A stretch of DNA of 64,000 nt from Dehalogenimonas sp. WBC-2 (GTDB lineage: Bacteria; Chloroflexota; Dehalococcoidia; Dehalococcoidales; Dehalococcoidaceae): assembly GCA_001005265.1 (NCBI GenBank), contig CP011392.1, positions 806,001-870,000 on the forward strand, given 5' to 3'. Positions 1-8,792 of the stretch are shown here, piece after piece; within the stretch, counting starts at the first letter, position 1, and every line of letters starts with the position of its first letter. The position numbers and the translations under genes are program-made. Below the pieces are notes generated by a model. The model saw only the letters and a list, made by a program, of their open reading frames with translations. It ran no database searches and had not been told where the DNA came from.

Positions 1-641
1 CCATCGTAAGCCACCTCGGTATACGGGCCATCGTGACAAACGGCAATATCATGTGTCTTAGCAAAGGCAACAACCTTATCGAAGAATGCCAGGTCGGCAA
101 TAGCGCCGGTGGGGTTATTCGGATAGCTGATCCATAGCAACTTAGCACGGACGAGGATATCATGTGGAACTACGTTTAAGTCAGGAAGAAAAGCATTATC
201 CGCTGTAAGCGGTAAAAAGTACGGTTCGGCATCGGCCAATATGGTGCTGATACTATAAACCGGATAGGCCGGGTCAGGAACAAGCGCCACGTCCCCGGGA
301 TTGAGCATACACCAAGCCATATGGCCTATACCTTCTTTGGAGCCTATAAGGGGTAACACCTCAGTACCAGGGTCAAGGATTACATTAAAGCGCCTATGGT
401 ACCAACTGGCGATAGCTTCACGAAGTTCAGGCAACCCCTCTGATTCCGGATACCTGTGATTAGCCGGTTCCCTTACTTCACGACATAGTTTATCGATTAT
501 ATGTGATGGCGTAGGCATATCCGGGTCACCAATAGCAAAGCTGATGACTTCCTCACCACGCGCCCTTTTTTCGGCAATTTTTTTACTTATGGTAACAAAA
601 AGATATGGTGGTAAATTCTCTATACGATTGGCGATTTTCAT
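1..641 (-). CDS. dapL: LL-diaminopimelate aminotransferase, C-terminus cut by window edge
   Basis: A class I/II PLP-dependent aminotransferase, open from the ATG at 639-641 to the left edge, so only about 213 N-terminal residues are visible. The start MKIANRIENLPPYLF, the SFAIGDPDMPTP segment, HRYPESEG and the WISYPNNPTGA motif with its substrate- and PLP-contacting Asn are typical of the DapL branch. The active-site lysine lies beyond the edge. DapL converts tetrahydrodipicolinate directly to LL-diaminopimelate in lysine synthesis. It lies 25 nt downstream of dapF, which uses its product, and is the last visible gene of the operon. Another aspartate-aminotransferase-like role is possible but the dapF neighbour argues for DapL. 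Confidence 0.93.
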   Translation of the reverse strand, partial: MKIANRIENLPPYLFVTISKKIAEKRARGEEVISFAIGDPDMPTPSHIIDKLCREVREPANHRYPESEGLPELREAIASWYHRRFNVILDPGTEVLPLIGSKEGIGHMAWCMLNPGDVALVPDPAYPVYSISTILADAEPYFLPLTADNAFLPDLNVVPHDILVRAKLLWISYPNNPTGAIADLAFFDKVVAFAKTHDIAVCHDGPYTEVAYD

Positions 642-666
642 GGAATTAGTGCCTTTCAATACTAAA

Positions 667-1518
667 TTATTCGAACCAGTGACCTGAATAAACCGATACT
701 GCCTGCCCGCTAAGATACACTTCACCATTACCACACCATTCGGCTGTCAGAAGTCCCCCTGGTAACTTTATGTCTACCTTATCCCCGGTATATCCCAACA
801 TCCAGCTTGTGACAGCTACAGCGCAAGCGCCGCTACCACAAGCTAGGGTCTCCCCTACCCCACGCTCCCAAACTCGCATTTCTATAGTCATGTTGTTGAG
901 CACCCTGGCGACCTCAAAGTTCGTCTTGCGGGGAAACAGAGTGTCGGTTTCTATTTGTGGTCCATAGACAGCTAATGGGAATGAGGCCACTGGTAGATCA
1001 GTAAAATATACTGCGTGAGGGTTACCCATAGAAACAAGACCAAGTTTTAATTCAGTGTCAGAAACGATGACCGGATAATTAACCGTCATTCCACATACCA
1101 ATCCGCCCTTGCCTAATTTGATTTTTACAGGAATATCGTCTGGTTTGAAAATTGGTAAACCCATCCCAATGCGTATTAGCGGTGAAGAATTTACTCCTGG
1201 ATGCACCTCTGCCGTCCTGATTCCCCCTGCGGTCTCGATTGTAATTATATCAGTGCAAGCCAAGCCTTTGGTGTAAACATAATTGACTAGGCATCTCAAT
1301 CCATTGCCACAGGCTTCTGATTCGGAGCCGTCACTATTGAAGATACGCATGCGGAAATGCGCTGTTTTTGATGGCAACAGCACTAACAAACCATCGGCAC
1401 CGATACCAAAATGCCGGTCGCACATCGTTATAGCCAGCTTTGGCCAGTTGACTGTAACACGGGTGGCTTCCACCAAAACAAAATCATTACCTGCACTTTG
1501 TACCTTAGTAAAATCCAT
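667..1518 (-). CDS. dapF: Diaminopimelate epimerase
   Basis: Converts LL- to meso-diaminopimelate, the step before lysine. Its 283 residues are a normal length. Both catalytic cysteines are present, C70 in EACGNG and C227 in TLACGSGAC, and the duplicated DapF fold is covered end to end. The start overlaps the end of miaA by 14 nt and dapL follows after 25 nt, so the three are probably translated from one message. No murein gene is visible in the window, so the pathway may serve only lysine supply here (inference). Confidence 0.96.
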   Translation of the reverse strand: MDFTKVQSAGNDFVLVEATRVTVNWPKLAITMCDRHFGIGADGLLVLLPSKTAHFRMRIFNSDGSESEACGNGLRCLVNYVYTKGLACTDIITIETAGGIRTAEVHPGVNSSPLIRIGMGLPIFKPDDIPVKIKLGKGGLVCGMTVNYPVIVSDTELKLGLVSMGNPHAVYFTDLPVASFPLAVYGPQIETDTLFPRKTNFEVARVLNNMTIEMRVWERGVGETLACGSGACAVAVTSWMLGYTGDKVDIKLPGGLLTAEWCGNGEVYLSGQAVSVYSGHWFE

Positions 1519-2464
1519 GCTTATTACTCTCTTCTTTTAGAAACTCTTCCATCAACTTAATACATTTAGTAACATAGTTCTGCTGGATATCGAGCCAGTG
1601 AATACGAGTGTCATTCAAGCGGAACCAATTATTCTGATGTCTGATTAATCTGTGGGTCTCAGCTTTGATTCGCTCAACGGTCTCTGTGAGATCCATTTCG
1701 CCTGTAATATGACTTATCACCTCTTTGTAGCCAACACTTTTTAGCGCTGGAATGTCAGGGGCGTAACCTTGGGCAAGAAGTGAACGCACCTCATCAACAA
1801 GACCACTTTCTATCATTTTATCAATACGCAAGTCAACGCGGTCATAGAGTGCTTTACGTTCTGCGGTAAGACCAATGACCAATATGTGATATGGCGGAGG
1901 TTGTTTGCGCTGAGATTCACCGCATTTCACTCCACCACTTAGTCCAATTTCCAAGGCGCGAATAACCCTGCGCACATTGCGGGAATCGATTTGTTCGGCA
2001 GCAACAGGGTCAATCGATACTAAACGTTGATACAGTATCTCAGGGCCAGCGGATTTAGCCATTTCCTCCATTTCTTGCCGCAGTTCCCAATTAGGAGGCA
2101 CTTGCGGGATCTGCCAACCTTCAAGAACAGACCAAACATAGAGACCGCTGCCACCTACAAGAAAAGGTAATTTATTTTGTGATTGAACATTTTTTATGGA
2201 ACCACGGGTAATTTTCTGGTAATCCGCAAGATTAAAGTCCTTATCAGGGTCTATTATGTCAAATAGATGGTGAGGTATCCCTCCCCTGTCAGAAATGGTA
2301 GGTTTAGCTACACCGATATCCAGAAAACGATACAACTGGCGGCTATCAGCATTTATCACTTCACCGTCATAGATTTTCGCAAGACGGACGGCTAAGTCAC
2401 TCTTACCACTGCCGGTGGGACCAACGATAGCAATGAGCTTGCCAGAATTATCTAGACTTAACAA
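1505..2464 (-). CDS. miaA: tRNA dimethylallyltransferase
   Basis: Transfers a dimethylallyl group to A37 of tRNAs that read UNN codons. Its 319 residues show a P-loop GPTGSGKS at about 15-22, the DSRQLYR segment that contacts tRNA and substrate, and a C-terminal IRHQNNWFR region typical of MiaA. It lies 15 nt downstream of tpiA and overlaps dapF by 14 nt. Being in one operon with dxs ties a user of dimethylallyl diphosphate to the first enzyme of its synthesis. Confidence 0.95.
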   Translation of the reverse strand: MLSLDNSGKLIAIVGPTGSGKSDLAVRLAKIYDGEVINADSRQLYRFLDIGVAKPTISDRGGIPHHLFDIIDPDKDFNLADYQKITRGSIKNVQSQNKLPFLVGGSGLYVWSVLEGWQIPQVPPNWELRQEMEEMAKSAGPEILYQRLVSIDPVAAEQIDSRNVRRVIRALEIGLSGGVKCGESQRKQPPPYHILVIGLTAERKALYDRVDLRIDKMIESGLVDEVRSLLAQGYAPDIPALKSVGYKEVISHITGEMDLTETVERIKAETHRLIRHQNNWFRLNDTRIHWLDIQQNYVTKCIKLMEEFLKEESNKHGFY

Positions 2465-2479
2465 AATAGATCCAAAGAC

Positions 2480-3250
2480 TCAGAGGCGATAAGGTTGTGC
2501 TGCTTGTTTAACGATACTGATGAATTGTGTCGGTTTAAGACTGGCGCCTCCCACCAGTGCCCCGTCAATATCCGGTTGGGATAAATATTCAGCTATATTT
2601 TCTGCACTAACGCTACCACCGTAGAGAATCGGAATGGTGACGGCTGCTTCAGTGCCAAATATTTCAGAATATATAGAACGGATAAAAGCCATAACCCGGT
2701 TTGCCTGTTCACCTTGAGCCGCCAGACCTGTACCAATAGCCCATATAGGTTCATATGCTATCAGCATGTTAGGCGATTCCAGGTGGGCAAGCCCTTTAGT
2801 CATTTGTTCCCGTATGACCTTCTCAGTGTTGCCAGACTTGTTTTGTTCAAGGTTTTCACCTACACACATTATCGGCTTTAAACCATAATGGGTGGCTACT
2901 TTAATTTTCTTGTTAATGATATCATCAGTCTCGTAGAAATATTGACGACGCTCAGAATGCCCGACAATAACATATTGGCACAGGTCAGCTAGCATAAGTG
3001 GGGAAACTTCGCCGGTGTAAGCTCCTTTTTCCTGATAGTAAACATCCTGTGCTCCTAATTTGATACTGGTGTTAATAAATAATTCTTTGAGTCTGGCCAG
3101 CGATATAAATGGTGGACATATCACTTTCTCCACGCTTTCAATCTGGTCAAGCTCATAAATCATTTCGTTCACCAGTTCAACCGCCTCATCCAAAGTGGTA
3201 TTCATCTTCCAGTTGCCCGCAATCACTCGGGGGCGTGTTTCATTTATCAT
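2480..3250 (-). CDS. tpiA: Triosephosphate isomerase
   Basis: Interconverts dihydroxyacetone phosphate and glyceraldehyde 3-phosphate. Its 256 residues are a normal bacterial length. Visible catalytic residues are N13 and K15 (AGNWKMN), H98 (IVGHSERR) and E167 (AYEPIWAIGTG), and the C-terminal phosphate loop GALVGGASL is present. It starts 4 nt after apgM ends, which suggests translational coupling. Confidence 0.97.
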   Translation of the reverse strand: MINETRPRVIAGNWKMNTTLDEAVELVNEMIYELDQIESVEKVICPPFISLARLKELFINTSIKLGAQDVYYQEKGAYTGEVSPLMLADLCQYVIVGHSERRQYFYETDDIINKKIKVATHYGLKPIMCVGENLEQNKSGNTEKVIREQMTKGLAHLESPNMLIAYEPIWAIGTGLAAQGEQANRVMAFIRSIYSEIFGTEAAVTIPILYGGSVSAENIAEYLSQPDIDGALVGGASLKPTQFISIVKQAAQPYRL

Positions 3251-3254
3251 ATTT

Positions 3255-4469
3255 TTATGCCCCGTATTTCTCCAATTTCATAGCGTTAGCCATTGCCAGT
3301 GGCATCAAATGGTAAGCTGGCAACCGCCCTAGTCCACCACTCAAACAGGCTGTTTCATTGAATGCAACTACAGCATCAGGTCTGCAAAAACGGCCTGAGA
3401 TCATTGCAGGTACCGGATGCCAACTGTGGCCACTCAACGACGACGGTGTCGAATGATCACCTGTAACCAACAGAACCTCCGGCCGCAATGCGGTTAACTG
3501 AGGAAGTACCTGATCAAAATATTCCAGCATCTTCACTTTATGAGCAAAATCACCGTCTTCTCCAGCGGTATCAGTTGGTTTATAATGCAAAAAGAAATAA
3601 TCGTATCTATCATAATTATTTTTGAGAGAAGTTATTTCGTCAACTATTGTCAGTCCTGTTTTTACAACTGTCATGCCCACTACTCTGGCGAGACCACGAT
3701 ACATAGGATAGCTGGCGATAGCACATGCATCGAGCTTATATATCTCCTTAAAGCCGTGGAGTTTTGATTTATGGGAAAAACCTCTGAGTAACAACCCGTT
3801 GGCCGGATACTTTCCAGCCAGAAGCTCTGTGGCTTTCTCAATAAATTTATTAGCGATGTATGCCATCCGATCAGCGTTCTCAATCCTGGGCTTAATCAGC
3901 GATGGACTCAAACCTACATGTTGCGGGTCAGAATCAGTTACCGAATCTGAAAGCCCTTCACCTCGGAAAACAATTACCAACCGATGGTCCTTGACTGGCT
4001 CTACCAATATTTCAACACCGCCTATTTGCATGCCGTTCAATAGTTCAGCCAGAGAAGCGCTTTTGTCTGTGGTAATCCTACCAGCCCGACGATCTGTAAT
4101 GATCCCATTTTGATCAATAGTGCATAGATTACCCCGGGCAGCAACGTCACCGTCACGAAGGTCAAAATCTATACCTAACGCTTCCAATACGCCGCGACCG
4201 ATAGTATAATCCAGCGGGTTATAACCAAAAAGGCTCAGATGACCAGGGGCGCTACCGGGGGTAATGCCAGGCATTACAGGGTCAGTCATCCCGCAGACAC
4301 TTCCTTGTGCCAGAGTATCCAGATTGGGCGTATACGCCGTCTCTAACTCGGTTTTACCGGTATCCGGGTGCGGCAATCCCCCAAGACCATCCAGCACCAG
4401 CATGACTATCTTGCTTTCTGTCTTAATTGATAGCTCCCGCATGAGCGATAGTTGGTCAACCACTAACAT
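3255..4469 (-). CDS. apgM: Archaeal-type 2,3-bisphosphoglycerate-independent phosphoglycerate mutase
   Basis: Interconverts 3- and 2-phosphoglycerate without a bisphosphoglycerate cofactor. Its 404 residues match the archaeal ApgM family (alkaline phosphatase superfamily) rather than the roughly 510-residue GpmI. Diagnostic segments are LVLDGLGGLP near the N-terminus, PGITPGSAPGHLSLFGY with the probable Ser nucleophile, and GDHSTPSSLSGHSWHPVP with C-terminal metal ligands. It overlaps pgk by 7 nt and precedes tpiA by 4 nt, so three adjoining glycolytic steps are coupled. Confidence 0.94.
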   Translation of the reverse strand: MLVVDQLSLMRELSIKTESKIVMLVLDGLGGLPHPDTGKTELETAYTPNLDTLAQGSVCGMTDPVMPGITPGSAPGHLSLFGYNPLDYTIGRGVLEALGIDFDLRDGDVAARGNLCTIDQNGIITDRRAGRITTDKSASLAELLNGMQIGGVEILVEPVKDHRLVIVFRGEGLSDSVTDSDPQHVGLSPSLIKPRIENADRMAYIANKFIEKATELLAGKYPANGLLLRGFSHKSKLHGFKEIYKLDACAIASYPMYRGLARVVGMTVVKTGLTIVDEITSLKNNYDRYDYFFLHYKPTDTAGEDGDFAHKVKMLEYFDQVLPQLTALRPEVLLVTGDHSTPSSLSGHSWHPVPAMISGRFCRPDAVVAFNETACLSGGLGRLPAYHLMPLAMANAMKLEKYGA

Positions 4470-5671
4470 GTGCCTCCGTTATTATTTTTAGGTTTATTAA
4501 GAAGCACCTCAACACCAGGCAGTTTTTCACCAGAGAGGAATAACATTGACGAACCACCACCTGTTGATACAAAACTCATTTTGTCCGCCAATTTCAATTC
4601 AGCCACAATTTCCGCTGTTGAGCCGCCCCCAATTATAGTAGTAGCATGCAAACGGCCAATTACTTCTGCCACAGCCTTTGTGCCTTCTGAGAACTGAGGT
4701 ATTTCATAAATACCCATCGGGCCATTCCAGAAAACAGTGCGGCAACGTTCCAATTCCTTGGTAAAAAGGCTTATTGTGAGCAGACCGATATCCACTATAC
4801 GCCCGAGAGGCGGGATTCTCTCAATCGGCACACAAACACCCCTTGCCTCTGGAGTTAGATCACCGGTAACGACTACATCACGTGGTAAAAGTAATTTGAT
4901 GTTATACTTCTTGGCTTTAGCCATGAGCTTAGCTGCCAGTTCCAGGTTTTCATCTACTAAGGATTTGCCAACTTCATAGTTGTTAGCCTTTAAAAAAGTA
5001 GCGGCCATACCGCCGCCTACCAATATAGTATCAACTTTATCCATGACATTTTCTAGCAATTTAACCTTGTCTGATACCTTAGCGCCACCGAAAAGTACAC
5101 AAAATGGTCGGGCTGGATTTTCTAAAATATGACCAAGAGAATTGAGCTCCTTTTCTAATAATAAACCAGCTACAGCAGGCAAGTATTTAGTCACGCCGAC
5201 AATAGAGGCATGACTCCGATGTGCCGTACCAAAAGCATCATCAACGAATACTTCTCCTAACATGGCTAATCGTCTGGCAAACTCAGGATCATTGCTTTCT
5301 TCCTCAGGGCAGAAGCGAAGGTTCTCAAGGAGGAGTATGTCACCATCATTCATTTCAGCGACTGCTTGTTCGACCAATTTACCAGAGCAGGCATCAACGA
5401 ATCCGACTTTCTGCCGCATCAACTCAGCTAATCTTCCAGCAACAACTCTCAGGCTAAGCGCCGGTACGACTTTTCCATCGGGGCGGCCCATATGGGACAT
5501 TAATATCACACGGGCTCCACGCTCCATCAGATAATCTATAGTGGGAATGGCTGCCCTGATGCGACCGTCGTCAGTTATCTCGCCTTCACTGCTTAAAGGC
5601 ACATTAAAATCGACTCTCACAAGGACTTTTTTACCATTGATGGCGACATCACGCACTGTCATCTTGTCCAT
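4463..5671 (-). CDS. pgk: Phosphoglycerate kinase
   Basis: Transfers phosphate between 1,3-bisphosphoglycerate and ADP. The 402-residue monomer has the N-terminal substrate loop VLVRVDFNVPL, the SHMGRP motif, LLENLRFCPEEE, GGAKVSDK and the C-terminal nucleotide loop GGGSTAEIV followed by STGGGSS. It lies 46 nt after dxs and overlaps apgM by 7 nt. The extreme C-terminus ends in an Asn-rich tail that enters the overlap. Confidence 0.97.
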   Translation of the reverse strand: MDKMTVRDVAINGKKVLVRVDFNVPLSSEGEITDDGRIRAAIPTIDYLMERGARVILMSHMGRPDGKVVPALSLRVVAGRLAELMRQKVGFVDACSGKLVEQAVAEMNDGDILLLENLRFCPEEESNDPEFARRLAMLGEVFVDDAFGTAHRSHASIVGVTKYLPAVAGLLLEKELNSLGHILENPARPFCVLFGGAKVSDKVKLLENVMDKVDTILVGGGMAATFLKANNYEVGKSLVDENLELAAKLMAKAKKYNIKLLLPRDVVVTGDLTPEARGVCVPIERIPPLGRIVDIGLLTISLFTKELERCRTVFWNGPMGIYEIPQFSEGTKAVAEVIGRLHATTIIGGGSTAEIVAELKLADKMSFVSTGGGSSMLFLSGEKLPGVEVLLNKPKNNNGGTC

Positions 5672-5717
5672 ATCAGCTCCTGATTCCGAGTTATTGGTGA
5701 ATACTTGTCAATACAGC

Positions 5718-7670
5718 CTAACTAATATGAACCGGGGGTAATTCCCGGAAAACTGAAGTATCTAATTGGTCTATAAAAGCGAGAGTCTCAAAACAGATAC
5801 CCTCTGCATCAAGGTGATATTTTGCGCGCAACTCAGTCTGAGTGCCATGGGCAACGAATTCATCTGGAATACCGATGCATTTCAAACAGATAGCAGAAAA
5901 GCCCATTTCTTCCACTAGGAGAGCCACTTTGCTTCCCAGTCCACCGCTGAGAACATTTTCTTCAATCGTGATGAAATGCTTGTTTTCTTTCGCAAGCATT
6001 CTTATCAGGTTCTCATCTAACGGGCTAATGTAACGCATATTAAGCACGCTAACCCGGTGCCCTTTATCAGCCAACAAGTCAGCGGCCCCCAATGAGGCGG
6101 AGACACTGGCACCGGTGGCAATCAACACAACATCACCACCCTGCCTTAATATCTCAGCTTGGCCAATTGGTATTTCATGAAGTTCATCATCCATTTCAAT
6201 ACCTAACCCAGCACCACGCGGGTATCTTACAGCCATAGGCCGACCACAACGAGTGGCCGTATAAAGCAAGTGTTGCAATTCATTTTCATCCTTGGGAGAT
6301 GCGACAATCAGGTCGGGAATAAGCGAAAGGTAAGAAAGGTCGAATATTCCCTGATGTGTTTTGCCATCTTCACCTACAATGCCGCTGCGGTCTAACGCAA
6401 AAATTACCGGCAATTTAGGTAAAGCCACATCATGGATGATCTGGTCGAATGCGCGTTGCAGGAATGTAGAGTATATAGCCACTACCGGTGTCATTCCCTC
6501 CGCCGCCATCCCTGCGGCAAATGTGACACCATGCTGCTCACATATACCGACATCAAAAATACGCTCAGGCATGACTTGCTGCATATGCCCTAAGTTATAT
6601 CCGTCTGGCATGGCTGCGGTAACCACTACCAGTTTTGGATCGCGCATAGCCAAACGCTCTATCGTAGCGGCAAACACTTCGCTGTAGGAAGGCGCTTCAT
6701 GACTGTGGCCATTCTTTTTTGGACTACCTTTGGGAGCAATACCGTGGAAATGAACAGCATCGCTTTCAGCGGGAGGATATCCCTTGCCTTTTGTGGTTAC
6801 CAGATGAATAAGGGCAGGTTTATGGGTATAACTTTTTGCCTGTTCTAATGCTGCAGTTATCTCACTAATATTATGACCATCAATAGGACCGGTGTAGGCA
6901 AAACCAAATTCTTCCCACAATGTAGTTTGCATAACCATTTTCTTCATGCTGCCTTTGATCTTCTGGCCGAAATCCCAGAATCGGCTGCCGAGGCTGCTCT
7001 GCTTCAAAATATGGCGACTTTTCTCACTAACTCGATAGTAACGCCGATCAAACCTCACCCGACTGAAAAGCCGCGACATAGCCCCGACGGTGGGAGATAT
7101 AGACATACCATTATCATTTAATACCACGATGAGCCGTTTCCCCAGATGCCCGGCATGATTAAGAGCCTCCAAAGCCATACCGCCGGTAATTGCGCCATCA
7201 CCTATAACAGCAATCACATGATTATCATCCCCAACGACATCCCGAGCCACGGCCATGCCAACTGCGGCAGAGATTGAGGTGCTGGCATGGCCGGTAGTAA
7301 AAGCGTCATAAGGACTCTCATCTCTGCAAGTAAAACCGGAAATGCCGCCATATTGCCGTAAAGTAGCAAACTGTTCCCTACGGCCGGTCAACAATTTATG
7401 GGCATATGACTGATGCCCTACATCCCAGACTATTTTATCCTTTGGACAATTGAAAACTCTATGCAGAGCAATAGTCAACTCTACTACTCCCAAACTTGAC
7501 GCCAGATGCCCGCCATTGGCTGTCACCCGTGTTATCATCTCTTCCCGGAGTTCATTGGCCAGGCGATCAAGGTCCGCGTCCGTAAGTGGTTTTAAATCAA
7601 GAGGTGAATCTATGCTATCCAGTATTTTAGACAATATTTTTTGCCTTTTCTCCAGCTTGGGGCGCATCAT
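5718..7670 (-). CDS. dxs: 1-deoxy-D-xylulose-5-phosphate synthase
   Basis: Condenses pyruvate and glyceraldehyde 3-phosphate, the first step of the MEP isoprenoid route, using thiamine diphosphate. Its 650 residues are close to the usual length. Visible motifs are VWDVGHQSYAHK, the thiamine-binding GDGAITGGMALEALNHAG followed by NDNGMSIS, and the transketolase pyrimidine domain with ICEQHG. It is the first gene of the operon. Two ATG codons stand in tandem (7670 and 7667). No Shine-Dalgarno sequence precedes them, and the promoter lies so close that the message would be almost leaderless. Confidence 0.96.
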   Translation of the reverse strand: MMRPKLEKRQKILSKILDSIDSPLDLKPLTDADLDRLANELREEMITRVTANGGHLASSLGVVELTIALHRVFNCPKDKIVWDVGHQSYAHKLLTGRREQFATLRQYGGISGFTCRDESPYDAFTTGHASTSISAAVGMAVARDVVGDDNHVIAVIGDGAITGGMALEALNHAGHLGKRLIVVLNDNGMSISPTVGAMSRLFSRVRFDRRYYRVSEKSRHILKQSSLGSRFWDFGQKIKGSMKKMVMQTTLWEEFGFAYTGPIDGHNISEITAALEQAKSYTHKPALIHLVTTKGKGYPPAESDAVHFHGIAPKGSPKKNGHSHEAPSYSEVFAATIERLAMRDPKLVVVTAAMPDGYNLGHMQQVMPERIFDVGICEQHGVTFAAGMAAEGMTPVVAIYSTFLQRAFDQIIHDVALPKLPVIFALDRSGIVGEDGKTHQGIFDLSYLSLIPDLIVASPKDENELQHLLYTATRCGRPMAVRYPRGAGLGIEMDDELHEIPIGQAEILRQGGDVVLIATGASVSASLGAADLLADKGHRVSVLNMRYISPLDENLIRMLAKENKHFITIEENVLSGGLGSKVALLVEEMGFSAICLKCIGIPDEFVAHGTQTELRAKYHLDAEGICFETLAFIDQLDTSVFRELPPVHIS

Positions 7671-7672
7671 TT

Positions 7673-7701
7673 ATACTAACAGTGCATACTTCTACTGTCA
7701 A
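7673..7701 (-). promoter_or_regulatory. Sigma-70-type promoter of the dxs operon
   Basis: On the minus strand a perfect -35 TTGACA (7696-7701) is followed after 17 nt by TAGTAT (7673-7678). The predicted transcription start falls at about 7666-7667, on the second ATG of dxs. Confidence 0.7.
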
Positions 7702-7716
7702 GGAAAAACGTTCGTA

Positions 7717-7746
7717 TTGACGATTGAATAGAGGCTCTGTTAGACT
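7717..7746 (+). promoter_or_regulatory. Probable promoter of the small membrane transporter gene
   Basis: TTGACG at 7717-7722 and TAGACT at 7741-7746 are spaced by 18 nt (17 if read as TTAGAC). The predicted start at about 7752-7753 leaves a leader of only about 3 nt before the ATG at 7756, and no Shine-Dalgarno sequence is present. It stands back to back with the dxs promoter. Confidence 0.5.
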
Positions 7747-7755
7747 CGGCGGCAC

Positions 7756-8307
7756 ATGGATTTACAACAGTATTTTCTTGACCTTGGCTTACCACCAGCC
7801 TTTGTGGTTATTGTTATCGCTGCTTTGCCTATAGTAGAACTCCGGGGTGCTATCCCGGTAGCTATCAATGCGTTGGATATTCCGTGGTACAGTGCATTGT
7901 TTTTTGCGGTTCTTGGTAATATTCTGCCTGTGCCGTTGATACTACGTTTTCTAAACTGGTTAGTATACGTACTAAGCAGTTATCCATTTTTCAACCGCTT
8001 TTTTGATTGGCTCTTAACCCGTACCAGAGCCCGAAGTGGACTGATAAAACGTTATAAAAATCTGGGGTTAACACTTTTCGTTGCAGTGCCTCTCCCGATG
8101 ACCGGTGCCTGGACCGGCGCAATTGCTGCAGTACTCTTTGGTATCCCTTTTGGTGAAGCTCTACGCCATATATTTATTGGCGTCATCCTGGCTGGCATTA
8201 TAGTGACTGCCCTTTCTGTTATGGGGTGGTGGGGGGCTTTTATTGCAGGGTTGGCTATTCTGACAATACTTACAATAAATATTGTGCGTCGCCGTCCGCT
8301 TTCTTGA
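7756..8307 (+). CDS. Small multidrug-export-family membrane protein
   Basis: A 183-residue hydrophobic protein with about four to five membrane segments. The N-terminal IVELRGAIPVAI segment, the GNILPVPLIL stretch and the VPLPMTGAWTGA segment match the family of putative small multidrug export proteins (COG2426 type). The substrate is unproven and the family name rests on limited data. It is divergent from dxs with 85 nt between the starts. Its stop codon overlaps the -35 element of tRNA-Arg. Confidence 0.8.
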   Translation: MDLQQYFLDLGLPPAFVVIVIAALPIVELRGAIPVAINALDIPWYSALFFAVLGNILPVPLILRFLNWLVYVLSSYPFFNRFFDWLLTRTRARSGLIKRYKNLGLTLFVAVPLPMTGAWTGAIAAVLFGIPFGEALRHIFIGVILAGIIVTALSVMGWWGAFIAGLAILTILTINIVRRRPLS

Positions 8308-8333
8308 CCGTGTCGCAAATGCAATGCTACTAT
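8304..8333 (+). promoter_or_regulatory. Promoter of tRNA-Arg
   Basis: TTGACC at 8304-8309 (sharing the TGA stop of the preceding gene) and TACTAT at 8328-8333, spaced by 18 nt. The predicted start lies about 3 nt before the tRNA. Confidence 0.6.
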
Positions 8334-8342
8334 CTATCGTGT

Positions 8343-8418
8343 GTCCCAGTAGCTCAGTGGATAGAGCGGCTGCCTTCTAAGCAGCGGGCCGTGGGTTCGA
8401 ATCCCGCCTGGGACGCCA
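8343..8418 (+). tRNA. tRNA-Arg (anticodon UCU), CCA encoded
   Basis: The full cloverleaf can be drawn: acceptor GTCCCAG pairs with CTGGGAC, the anticodon stem GCTGC/GCAGC encloses loop CTTCTAA with anticodon TCT, and the T-arm GTGGG/CCCGC encloses TTCGAAT with one G-U pair. Discriminator G is at 8415 and CCA at 8416-8418. Its 3' half served as an integration site: a copy lies at 13892-13934. Confidence 0.96.
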
Positions 8419-8420
8419 CA
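8378..8420 (+). repeat. Left copy of tRNA-Arg 3' direct repeat (att site)
   Basis: These 43 nt, from the anticodon loop to just past CCA, recur at 13892-13934 with 3 mismatches; the last 28 nt are identical. This is the usual sign of tRNA-targeted site-specific integration. The copy inside the intact tRNA is one junction of the element. Confidence 0.85.
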
Positions 8421-8552
8421 ACTCCTCGAACTAAAAAGACACCCTGCTTGGACGATTTTGCCACAAATCGCCCTCTACATTAGCCATCCCCTGCTTTCTC
8501 ATGGTGATTTTGCCGTGATGACCTTGCAGGCTGGGCTGGTGGCCTACAAAAC

Positions 8553-8753
8553 ATACGCCAGGGGCTGAAGGCATTCAGCCTCAAGACAATCCGATGGATT
8601 ATGTCTAGTGTTGGCTATTTTGCCGATTTCCTGAACTCTAAAACTCAGGATCCGAGCGCTATCTCGGGACACGATCTTAGACGTTTCATCATTGCCCTTC
8701 GGGATAAACCCAAATTCAGCAATCACCCCTACAACTCATCACCAGGATGGTAG
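8553..8753 (+). pseudogene. Remnant of a tyrosine recombinase N-terminal domain
   Basis: In the frame ending with TAG at 8751-8753 the sequence reads SLKTIRWIMSSVGYFADFL and then LRRFIIALRDKPKFSNHPY. This is the SAM-like core-binding domain of phage integrases. No start codon, linker or catalytic domain follows, and the reading frame upstream is broken. It lies just inside the island next to the tRNA-Arg junction, where an integrase gene is expected, so it is probably the decayed integrase of the element. Confidence 0.72.
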
Positions 8754-8792
8754 GCCGCAGTCCATTCCTTTCATAGTTAGTCAGCCAAGCGT

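Noticed and set aside
8226-8483. An 85-codon plus-strand frame running through tRNA-Arg
   Set aside because: It overlaps the transporter gene and the whole tRNA, with no family similarity.
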